From Nitrospina sp. UBA6727 (GTDB lineage Bacteria; Nitrospinota; Nitrospinia; Nitrospinales; VA-1): a stretch of 46,472 bases of DNA. The number at the start of each line of letters is the position of its first letter. Positions within the stretch are counted from its first letter, which is position 1. The position numbers were made by a program, and so were the translations under genes. Location of the stretch: positions 1 to 46,472 of the forward strand of contig DKID01000033.1 of NCBI GenBank assembly GCA_002454045.1. The letters run 5' to 3'. Under the pieces are notes generated by a model that was not told where the DNA came from, ran no database searches, and saw nothing but the letters and a program-made list of their open reading frames with translations. This document shows, piece after piece, positions 32,123 through 39,326 of the stretch.

Positions 32123-32896
32123 ATGAGGATTTTTACATCGTTCATTCCGAAATCAGCATTTGTAACATTTTTGGTATTAGGCATGATGTTTTCCGCGGGA
32201 CCAATTAGTCATGCTCAGACCGAAGACGCTCCTAAACTTTTTGGACAGTTCAGTGGAACCGTGGCGTTCGTCACAGATTATAGATATCGTGGAGTCAGCG
32301 AAACCGATGAGGCTCCCGCGATTCAGGGAAGTCTGGATTGGTCTCACGATGACGGCCAGTATTTCGGCGTGTGGGCTTCCAATGTCGACTACGGTGATAA
32401 TGATGCCAGCTCCGAATTTGACACATATTTTGGGGTAGCCAAAGAACTTGACGGGACTACTTTAGACGTGAGCGCAATTTATGTTAGTTACCCAGGTTCC
32501 GACGATAATGATAACTACTTCGAATTTGCATTCGGAGTAGAACGCGAGTTTTCTCAATTTGCATTCTCCAGCGGCATCGACTACATACCCGAATACGAAG
32601 ATGGCTATGGAGACTTACTTTATTTTGAGACCGGTGCGGAAGCCCCCCTGCCCAACGGCGTTACCGTAGCGGGACACCTCGGACGCCAGTGGACTACGGG
32701 TGAAGACAAGGATAAGGATGCAGAAGACTACTTCGACTGGAGCATCGGTTTGAATTATTCCATCCACGGATTAGACTTCAGCGTAACTTATATTGACACA
32801 GACCTGTCGCCCGTTGGCTGTGACAACAGTGAGGTTGGTGGTGATGATGATGGCTGCGACGCCACGGTAGTGTTCGGGGTCAGCCGCAGTTTTTAG
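32123..32896 (+). CDS. Outer-membrane beta-barrel protein, TIGR02001-like (Gcw_chp)
   Basis: This 257-aa protein has a signal peptide (about 1-31, cleavage after SHA). Its N-terminal signature VAFVTDYRYRGVSETDEAPA matches the SDYxFRGxSxT...PA-QG pattern of the family. Alternating strands rich in Asp, Tyr and Gly and a terminal Phe (SRSF) fit a beta barrel. A pair of Cys (about 234 and 245) near the end could form a disulfide. GGAAAGG precedes the start and a strong terminator follows. Such proteins are thought to be outer-membrane or channel-like; function is unknown. Confidence 0.85.
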   Translation: MRIFTSFIPKSAFVTFLVLGMMFSAGPISHAQTEDAPKLFGQFSGTVAFVTDYRYRGVSETDEAPAIQGSLDWSHDDGQYFGVWASNVDYGDNDASSEFDTYFGVAKELDGTTLDVSAIYVSYPGSDDNDNYFEFAFGVEREFSQFAFSSGIDYIPEYEDGYGDLLYFETGAEAPLPNGVTVAGHLGRQWTTGEDKDKDAEDYFDWSIGLNYSIHGLDFSVTYIDTDLSPVGCDNSEVGGDDDGCDATVVFGVSRSF

Positions 32897-32916
32897 TTTT
32901 TGCGCGGAACTTTAGC

Positions 32917-32958
32917 AAGCCCGGTTGTCGGACGAAAATCTTCGGCGCCGGGCTTTTT
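32917..32958 (+). terminator. Rho-independent terminator
   Basis: AGCCCGG (32918-32924) pairs with CCGGGCT (32948-32954), followed by TTTTTCTTT. It ends the outer-membrane protein transcript. Confidence 0.8.
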
Positions 32959-33008
32959 CTTTAGCACCGCGCGATTAAAAGTTTATATCCCCCGACTTAC
33001 CTTATAAA

Positions 33009-33413
33009 ATGTCGACGGTCACCGCACGCACGCAGACCCTTTCAAACCTAGCGACCATGTTGACGCAAACGCAGAACCAAATCATTTACCTGATGTTTTT
33101 GAACGGCATCCTTTTCCTCGGCTTGAACTTCGTCGCCTACTCCCTCGTCTTCCCGGGGGCGAAAGGCTCCAAGCGCATCGGTTACTTATTCATCGTCTGC
33201 GGTCTGCTCGCCTACCTGATCCAGTTGATGTACCAAGGGCTACTCGCTTTGGACTACCCCCCCGACAAAATAAAATTCCGTTTGTTGAGTGGATTTGTCA
33301 TGCCGGTCTTTTTTATTTCGCTGGCTTATTACAGAATTAAACGCAACCGTATAGAAAAAGATCGGCGGCGGAAAACAATCCTGCGCAAAAAGGAAAACGA
33401 TGAAACCGATTGA
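33009..33413 (+). CDS. Small membrane protein of unknown function
   Basis: This 134-aa protein has three hydrophobic helices (about 25-47, 56-78 and 92-109) and a strongly basic C-terminal tail (RIKRNRIEKDRRRKT) that should be cytoplasmic. The last 14 nt overlap the threonine aldolase start, so the two are translationally coupled. No family recognised. Confidence 0.72.
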   Translation: MSTVTARTQTLSNLATMLTQTQNQIIYLMFLNGILFLGLNFVAYSLVFPGAKGSKRIGYLFIVCGLLAYLIQLMYQGLLALDYPPDKIKFRLLSGFVMPVFFISLAYYRIKRNRIEKDRRRKTILRKKENDETD

Positions 33414-34440
33414 CTTGAGAAGCGACACCGTCACCCAACCGACCGCAGCCATGCGCGAGGCGATGGCCACCGCCGAAGTCGGGGATGACGTTTTTGAAGA
33501 AGACCCAACCGTTAAAAAACTGGAAACTTTTGCCGCGCAAAAAACCGGCAAAGAGTCCGCTCTCTTCGTTGCCAGCGGCACCATGGGAAACCTTATCAGC
33601 GTACTCAGTCATTGCCAGCGCGGCGATGAAATATTGCTGGGCGACCGCAGCCATATTTTCCTGCACGAAGTGGGAGGCATCGCCGCGTTGGGAGGGGTCC
33701 ACCCGAGAATCATCCCCAACAATCCCGACGGCACTTTGCCGTTGCCGTTCGTGGAGCAATCGATACGGAGCGCGGACATTCATTATCCCTCGACCCGGCT
33801 GATCTGCATCGAGAACACCCACAACTTTTGTTACGGTTCACCGCTTAGCCCAGAATTCATGGACGACGTGATGGTCTTGGCGACGAAGCACGGGCTAAAA
33901 ATTCATCTGGACGGAGCAAGAATTTTTAACGCCGCCGCCGCGCTTGATGTTGAAGTGGACGCGTTGACACAACACGCCGACTCGGTCATGTTCTGTTTGT
34001 CCAAAGGACTGTCCGCCCCGGTCGGCTCGCTGGTTTGCGGTCGCCGGGAATTTATCCAACGCGCCAGAAAATTCAGGAAGATGGTGGGAGGCGGAATGCG
34101 GCAAGCCGGGCATCTCGCCGCTGCCGGGCTGGTCGCCATGGAAAATCTAACACAACGTTTGAAGGACGACCACAAGAACGCCAAAACATTGGCGGAACGG
34201 TTGGCGTTGACGAAGGGGATTGAACTCGACCAAACCAAAGTAAAAACAAATATTATTTTTTTCAAATTACATCATCCGCAAATCAGTGGGGATATTTTTA
34301 TCGACTTGCTGGAAGCCAAGTCCATCAAAATTCTCATGACCGACCGCGACGTTTTCCGGGCGGTACTACATCGGGAAATAACCGGGGAACAAATCGAAAC
34401 CGTAGCCCAGACCATCCAATCCATTTTAACTTCCCAGTGA
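33400..34440 (+). CDS. ltaE: Low-specificity L-threonine aldolase
   Basis: This 346-aa PLP enzyme (fold type I) cleaves threonine/allo-threonine to glycine and acetaldehyde. Signatures are DLRSDTVTQPT, FVASGTMGNL, HLDGARIFNAA and the PLP-lysine region FCLSKGLSAPVGS. Length is normal. It could supply glycine for the glycine cleavage system, of which gcvPB is in this window. AGGAAAAC lies upstream of the ATG inside the overlap with the preceding gene. Confidence 0.94.
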   Translation: MKPIDLRSDTVTQPTAAMREAMATAEVGDDVFEEDPTVKKLETFAAQKTGKESALFVASGTMGNLISVLSHCQRGDEILLGDRSHIFLHEVGGIAALGGVHPRIIPNNPDGTLPLPFVEQSIRSADIHYPSTRLICIENTHNFCYGSPLSPEFMDDVMVLATKHGLKIHLDGARIFNAAAALDVEVDALTQHADSVMFCLSKGLSAPVGSLVCGRREFIQRARKFRKMVGGGMRQAGHLAAAGLVAMENLTQRLKDDHKNAKTLAERLALTKGIELDQTKVKTNIIFFKLHHPQISGDIFIDLLEAKSIKILMTDRDVFRAVLHREITGEQIETVAQTIQSILTSQ

Positions 34441-34484
34441 GGGACCGACGGCAATCGCTGATGGGCAAAGGTTGTCCGACCCGC

Positions 34485-34529
34485 CGTCGCGTCGCCGTCA
34501 CCGTCATCCCGCCGCGGTGGGCGGTTGAC
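34485..34529. repeat. Intergenic CCGTCGCGTCGCCGTCACCGTC repeat copy
   Basis: An inverse-oriented copy of the GATGACGG/GGTGACGG family lies between ltaE and rpoZ, ending in a CCGCCGCGGTGGGCGG palindromic stretch. Confidence 0.5.
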
Positions 34530-34582
34530 AGGAAGTGGAGTTGCCATTACAATGGGCGAAACTTTTACGCATAGGAAAAAAC

Positions 34583-34825
34583 ATGATTGAAATGGAAATG
34601 CAAGATACGCTTGAGTTAATTCGCCAAGCGCAAGACGTAGTGAAAAGTCGGTTCCTGTTGTGTCTCTTGGTAACGCAGAGGATTCACCAACTTGAAAACG
34701 GAGCCCAACCCACTATTGATGTTGACCCCGACCAATACTCTTCGCAGAAAACTTTTTTTGAGTTAGCGCTCAGGGAAATTATTGAAGGGAATATGGATAT
34801 GGAGCAAGTTGCCGACGAAGAATAA
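34583..34825 (+). CDS. rpoZ: RNA polymerase omega subunit
   Basis: This 80-aa protein fits the omega family: FLLCLLVTQRIHQLENGAQP, then a short Asp-rich insertion and TFFELALREIIEGNMD. Omega helps assemble the polymerase and may carry part of the ppGpp site. ATG 34583 with AGGAAAAAAC upstream is chosen over an upstream in-frame ATG at 34535 that lies beside a repeat. gmk is not adjacent. Confidence 0.85.
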   Translation: MIEMEMQDTLELIRQAQDVVKSRFLLCLLVTQRIHQLENGAQPTIDVDPDQYSSQKTFFELALREIIEGNMDMEQVADEE

Positions 34826-34936
34826 TTTCCCCCTCACCTTGCAAAATTCAGCAAAACATTTTTAGCGGAAGCGGATAAAGAAAAGAAACGCGCGCTCCGT
34901 CTCACGGCACAAACTCGCAGTGACGACGGTGCTTGC

Positions 34937-35040
34937 GCGGGAATTCTGGATTCCAGCTTTCGCTGGAATGACGGCGCGGGGTGGCCGATGCGACGACGTG
35001 ACGGTGACGCGGCGTGACGATGACGGCGGCGGCGGACGGC
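34937..35040. repeat. Dispersed VIPAKAGIQ-type palindrome joined to GATGACGG repeats
   Basis: ATTCCAGC-TTTC-GCTGGAAT (34950-34969) is a perfect inverted repeat of the widespread element whose spurious translation reads VIPAKAGIQ. It is followed directly by GACGGCGCGGGG, CGTGACGGTGACGCGG and GTGACGATGACGGCGG. The whole rpoZ-cytochrome gap holds no gene. Confidence 0.7.
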
Positions 35041-35043
35041 ACA

Positions 35044-35078
35044 AAAAAAGCCCACCGAAAAAATCGGCGGGCTTTTTT
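35044..35078. terminator. Bidirectional terminator between rpoZ and the cytochrome operon
   Basis: AAAAAAGCCCACCGA (35044-35058) and TCGGCGGGCTTTTTT (35064-35078) pair over 14 of 15 positions with one mismatch. T-runs on both strands suit both convergent transcripts. Confidence 0.85.
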
Positions 35079-35108
35079 CTTGCAAATACTGATGATGAAC
35101 GTGACGAA

Positions 35109-36875
35109 CTATTTCGGAATCTCGTCGCGTTTAACTTTCCCTTCGTCATACATTTTACGCGTGCGCTTTGTCATCCACACTAACCACCCTTGGAAGCAAA
35201 CAAAAATGGCGGCGATCACGGGCGGCATGTAGTAGAGAGACTGAGGTAACGCCGGTTTCAGAATGGTGTAGTACCAGGTGGATATCGCCATATGCTCATC
35301 CTTCTCCTTGTCTCTACCCGCCCATTGCATGAAAACCACCGGGATGAATTGCTCGGTGGGAATCTGGACATCAAATTCTCCTTCCGTAGCCAACGCCCTC
35401 CTGAACAATATCTTGACGCGACCTTGTCTGTAAATGGAGTCCACGACTTCCACTTTGCCCTCGGATTCTTTGGCAGACAACGCGTCGAAACCGAAGCCAA
35501 CGAACTCCTCAACGTTTATATCCAACTGATAACCTTCGTCACTCGGAGCATTCGTAGCGCTGTAATCTTTAGCCATGAAACTAGCCTTCCATATATCCAC
35601 CGGCTTTTTGGAATCGCCCATGATGAAATAGGGTTTCTCCGCGCCGTAAAGATCCTGCAGTTTCGCTGGCCATTGGACGGCTACCGCATCCGGGTATTCC
35701 GGGTCGTCGGACAAAAACCGCAGGTGGTATTCGACCAGATAATAAACTGCGTTCTCCTCGGCGCTCCAACGGGTGGTGACCCATAGGTTATCGGTTTTCG
35801 GATCGAAGTTCCGCTGACCGAGAGTGATTTGTCCCGCCATCGCGATGTAATTTCGCTGCGGGTTTTCCTCCAACTCGATTGGCGGCGCGTCGATTTTTGC
35901 ATCGGTATCGGGAGATTGCCAACTGGGGTCGTCAATCTTCGGAGACACGGGGCCTTCGTTGTAGACGGACTGAATGAGAAAGTCGGGGATGGGCTTGTTG
36001 GTCAGTTTGTCGACTTGCCGTCGCGGACAAAGAGAGTTGACGAACGCCGCAATCTTCCAGCGATCCTCAACCGTAATTTGGTCACTGAAGTTCGGCATCG
36101 GCGTACCGTTTAATCCGGTGGAGATTGTGCGGACAATGTGAAACGGGTTGAACGGGTCTCGGCGCGCGCCGCGGAAATTCCAGCACTGTTGCCAATCTGC
36201 CGCGATGATGGGAAAACCCCAATCGTCTTTCATCGTCGGGTTACCGTCGCCCCTGCCTTCGCCGCCGTGGCATTCGAAACATTTATTCTTGGTGAAAATT
36301 TCTTTGCCGACATCGATGTCGCTCTGCGGAATACCGAGGTGATAGGGTCCCTTCGTCCCCCACGGGTTGCTCCCGAATTCCTGAACAAAAATCTCTTCGT
36401 CCTCGGTGTCGTTAAAATCCCGGTCCTGCACCAAAGTTTTGACGAAGTTCACGACGGCGACGATTTCGTCGTCCGCCAAAAATTCACCCCAAGCCGGCAT
36501 CGCCGAACCTTGCAATCCATTTTTGACGGTTTCGATCAGGTCCTCTTCCGTGGGAAGTTCGCCGGAATCCGTCGTGCGTATCTTGAAAGTTCCTTGGACA
36601 AAATTTCTGGGGCGGGTGAACAGGCGGTCGGCGGAGGGACCATCACCGGCACCTTCAACCCCGTGGCACCAGACGCATCTTTTGAAATAAACTTTTTTGC
36701 CCTTTTCCAGCAGGTCTTGCTTGACGGCATCGGGGGGGGCGGCAAATACCGCGGAAGGAACCGCCATCAACGCCACCGCCGTCAGAAAAGAAAAGAGCAG
36801 ACACTTGATAGGGCCGTCGTTCGTAGTCATAGTCGTTTCCGTATGTTTGGGTTTTGGTAACCGAAAGTTATTCAT
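35109..36875 (-). CDS. Diheme cytochrome c with heme-b-type (ethylbenzene dehydrogenase-like) domain and C-terminal anchor
   Basis: This periplasmic membrane protein of about 588 aa has a signal peptide (about 16-45, ending AVFA). Two cytochrome c domains follow, with CVWCH (67-71) and CFECH (199-203) and Met-ligand motifs SAMPAW and GTPMPNF. An EB_dh-like beta domain (about 330-540) resembles the heme-b subunits of type II DMSO-reductase enzymes (NxrC/ClrC/DdhC kind). One C-terminal helix (about 550-570) ends the protein. The start at 36875 has GGAGA 5 nt away and leaves 1 nt after the preceding stop; the longer frame to 36980 is rejected. It is the last gene of the four-gene respiratory operon and probably carries electrons between quinol, nitrite or another donor and the bd-like subunit. 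Partners are inferred. Confidence 0.82.
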   Translation of the reverse strand: MNNFRLPKPKHTETTMTTNDGPIKCLLFSFLTAVALMAVPSAVFAAPPDAVKQDLLEKGKKVYFKRCVWCHGVEGAGDGPSADRLFTRPRNFVQGTFKIRTTDSGELPTEEDLIETVKNGLQGSAMPAWGEFLADDEIVAVVNFVKTLVQDRDFNDTEDEEIFVQEFGSNPWGTKGPYHLGIPQSDIDVGKEIFTKNKCFECHGGEGRGDGNPTMKDDWGFPIIAADWQQCWNFRGARRDPFNPFHIVRTISTGLNGTPMPNFSDQITVEDRWKIAAFVNSLCPRRQVDKLTNKPIPDFLIQSVYNEGPVSPKIDDPSWQSPDTDAKIDAPPIELEENPQRNYIAMAGQITLGQRNFDPKTDNLWVTTRWSAEENAVYYLVEYHLRFLSDDPEYPDAVAVQWPAKLQDLYGAEKPYFIMGDSKKPVDIWKASFMAKDYSATNAPSDEGYQLDINVEEFVGFGFDALSAKESEGKVEVVDSIYRQGRVKILFRRALATEGEFDVQIPTEQFIPVVFMQWAGRDKEKDEHMAISTWYYTILKPALPQSLYYMPPVIAAIFVCFQGWLVWMTKRTRKMYDEGKVKRDEIPK

Positions 36876-36876
36876 T

Positions 36877-37860
36877 TTATTCTCCGCCCCTGCTGTCCGC
36901 GGTGGAACCTTCTGTGCCGAATGTTCGGGGATGCCAGCCTGTGTACCAATATTCAAATAGGATGACTTTCCAAATCTCATCGGTCTTCAGATGTTCCTCC
37001 CAAGCCGGCATCGCTGACGACCACGGCGTTGACTCGTTCGGCAAACCTGGCCCGCCTTTGGACACTCGCCAGAAAAGAAATGATTCTTGCAACATCGCGA
37101 TGGTGCCCGGGTCGATGAAGTTTGCCGGGGTGGGATTGAACGCGTGGGAAAACATACCCAGCCCGTTCAATTGGTCACCGTGGCAGTAATGACAGTTCTC
37201 AAAGAAGATCGTGCCTCCTTCCGTCACATACTTCATATATTCGTGTTTGTCCGCGTCCAGAAACGGGAAACTATCTTTGTAGTTGTCCTGCTCGTCGATG
37301 CGGAAGGGATTGTTGGTGGACTCCAACGGATAAGTTTTTCCGTGCACTTTGGTGGTGGCGGGTGGCGCGGGATGCACCGTTCTCAATTCCACCGGCTCTT
37401 GGTATGAAGGATAAATCGTGTTGTAAGTCGCGAAGCCAACCAAAATCGGCATCGCGGTCATCACGACAACCTGCGCAAATTTGTATTCGCCGACGATGGT
37501 TTTGACAATCGGCTTGCGGAACTCCCGGAACGTCTCGGCGTCTTGGCTGATGTACAGGAAGCAACCAATCGACCACATCACCATATAGGTGATGAACAAG
37601 GTCCAGGGAATTGGCGGGTATAAGATGGACTTGTAAAAGTAGAAGCCTAGGAGCCACACGAACAAAGCGTTCATGGAAATCGACGGCTTGAGTCGGAGGG
37701 CTATGTTGACGATGATCAGATAGGCGACGAACACCAAAAAGTAGACGTATCTGTTCAACAGCCAGCCCGTCTCCTTCGGCGTGAAGATGGGGAAGATGGC
37801 GTTATGAAACACCGCCAAGCCGACAGCAAAAACTAAAAAGCTTACGAGATTCTTATTCAC
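36877..37860 (-). CDS. Multi-helix membrane protein with C-terminal cytochrome c domain
   Basis: This 327-aa protein has about five hydrophobic helices in residues 5-145. A periplasmic cytochrome c domain follows with one CHYCH (223-227) and the probable Met ligand in SSAMPAW (about 284). No quinone-binding motif can be named. It lies between two other cytochrome genes with 13 nt upstream and 1 nt downstream, clearly the same operon. A role as an electron-entry or membrane subunit of the complex is inferred. Confidence 0.82.
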   Translation of the reverse strand: MNKNLVSFLVFAVGLAVFHNAIFPIFTPKETGWLLNRYVYFLVFVAYLIIVNIALRLKPSISMNALFVWLLGFYFYKSILYPPIPWTLFITYMVMWSIGCFLYISQDAETFREFRKPIVKTIVGEYKFAQVVVMTAMPILVGFATYNTIYPSYQEPVELRTVHPAPPATTKVHGKTYPLESTNNPFRIDEQDNYKDSFPFLDADKHEYMKYVTEGGTIFFENCHYCHGDQLNGLGMFSHAFNPTPANFIDPGTIAMLQESFLFWRVSKGGPGLPNESTPWSSAMPAWEEHLKTDEIWKVILFEYWYTGWHPRTFGTEGSTADSRGGE

Positions 37861-37873
37861 TGTTGTCTCCTAA

Positions 37874-39241
37874 TTAGCCGCCAGCCGGTGGTTCGGTCTG
37901 ACTGATAAAATTCACAAGTTTGTCGAGAGCCTGAACGGAAAGCATCTGCGAAAAAGTTGTCGGCATTAAACCATCCGGGAACGGCTCCCCCGCCACCTCG
38001 TCAAAAACTACGTAAGCGCCGGGGGACAAAATGGACTCCTGGACATACTCTTTGGTGTTGGTGGCTTTGCCCTTGTAATTAGGGTCTTTGATGCGCTGCG
38101 GGGCGTTGATCTTTTCGTGAAGTTTCGGCCCCAACTCGCCCACGGCACCATCAATCCCGGGAATGGTGTGGCAGAGCGGACAACCCAAAGTGTTGATCAT
38201 GGTCTGGATATCCTCGTTGCCGGTGACGAACACGGGTCTGTCTTCGTCCGCAGCGGGCTCCTCGGCGACCGCACCGCCAGTGTGCCCCGGGTCATCTTGA
38301 GGCAACGGCACCGTCACGCTGGAAAACTCGCCCGGCGTGTCTTTGGATTGCAAGTATGCGATGATCGCGTTCACCTCAACCCGACTCAAACTGATGGGCG
38401 GTTTGACGATAACCGGCATCGGACTTCTCGTGTCGCCGTCTTGACCGAATCCTTCCACCACGTAGCAGGTCGGGCACATCAGGGATTCGCGGATATAATC
38501 TTCGCCGATAAACTCTTCCGGACCGTGTTGCCTTCTGTACTCTTCTGGCATCTCGTCGTGCTTACCCTTCACGATACCGGAGGCGGGCTCCGTCTCCCCG
38601 ATCTTCACGGGTAAGTTCGTGTACCGATCTTCCTTGACCCTGCCGTGACTTCTCTCTTCAACCCCGAACAGGTTCGGGCACCGTCCCATATGATCGCCCG
38701 GGTCAAACGTGTGACACAGCGGACACTGACCTTTGCCGATTGACTTCTGACCGGCGACCTGCTTGGCGCCAAAAATAATGACGCGTCCCATTTCGGCGAA
38801 CTCTTCCATGGTGACGTCGCCGATTACCGCCGCTTCCTTCGGGGGAGGATCACTGCGCTGTTGCGGCAACCAGTTGGTGTATCCCGCGAGCAAAATCGAC
38901 ACCGTGGTCCAAAAGAAAAATCCTCTGATAATCGGGGGGGATTGGCTTTCAATTTTATTGCTTTTGTAGAACACTCCCCAAATGAACAATAACAGGAGCA
39001 CGACCCAAAGATATATCGAGAAGAAAAACGCCAACTGATCGGCCTGAACGAGACCGAACATGTGAACCGTCATCAAGAAACACACGATGGCGAAGGCGCC
39101 AAATACAGCCCCCCACAACTTCGCGTTAATCCCTTCCCTCTCCCTGCACTCGCGAATCACGTTGCTGAAAACAAAAATCCCGAAAATCGCGAATGCAATA
39201 GCAAGGAACGAAAACAAGATGTCGTGTTGCTCTGGTAACAT
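37874..39241 (-). CDS. Membrane-anchored diheme cytochrome c with an unusual CPTCY loop
   Basis: This 455-aa protein has four hydrophobic helices (about 8-28, 42-64, 70-92 and 105-123) and then two cytochrome c domains. Domain one has CPLCH (173-177) and SPMP (Met275). Domain two has CPLCH (354-358) and Met426 in LMPTTF. An Ala/Glu/Asp-rich linker (about 318-338) separates them. Domain one also has C256-P-T-C259-Y at the position of SPGAY (406-410) in domain two, so it is an extra Cys pair rather than a third heme site. AGGAGAG precedes the ATG. It is second in the operon, after the bd-like subunit. Confidence 0.85.
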   Translation of the reverse strand: MLPEQHDILFSFLAIAFAIFGIFVFSNVIRECREREGINAKLWGAVFGAFAIVCFLMTVHMFGLVQADQLAFFFSIYLWVVLLLLFIWGVFYKSNKIESQSPPIIRGFFFWTTVSILLAGYTNWLPQQRSDPPPKEAAVIGDVTMEEFAEMGRVIIFGAKQVAGQKSIGKGQCPLCHTFDPGDHMGRCPNLFGVEERSHGRVKEDRYTNLPVKIGETEPASGIVKGKHDEMPEEYRRQHGPEEFIGEDYIRESLMCPTCYVVEGFGQDGDTRSPMPVIVKPPISLSRVEVNAIIAYLQSKDTPGEFSSVTVPLPQDDPGHTGGAVAEEPAADEDRPVFVTGNEDIQTMINTLGCPLCHTIPGIDGAVGELGPKLHEKINAPQRIKDPNYKGKATNTKEYVQESILSPGAYVVFDEVAGEPFPDGLMPTTFSQMLSVQALDKLVNFISQTEPPAGG

Positions 39242-39283
39242 TTTTCCACTCTCTCCTATGCCCGAGGATTATAAACTGACGAA

Positions 39284-39307
39284 GGGCTCCCGATTTTTTG
39301 GGAGCCC
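39284..39307 (-). other. Intercistronic mRNA hairpin in the cytochrome operon
   Basis: GGGCTCCC (39284-39291) and GGGAGCCC (39300-39307) form a perfect stem with an 8-nt loop, extended by GACG/CGTC with bulges. In the minus-strand transcript it lies between the bd-like gene and the first cytochrome c gene. No T-run follows, so it is more likely a processing or stability element than a terminator; it could set a higher level for the bd-like subunit. Confidence 0.6.
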
Positions 39308-39326
39308 CGTCGAAAAGCTGTAGCAG

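Noticed and set aside
34834..35149. Minus-strand open frames containing VIPAKAGIQ
   Set aside because: Spurious translation of a dispersed palindromic repeat.
36138..36860. 240-aa plus-strand frame
   Set aside because: Antisense shadow of the diheme cytochrome gene.
38445..38475. CPTCY as a third heme c site
   Set aside because: It lacks His and aligns with SPGAY of the second domain, not with that domain's CPLCH.
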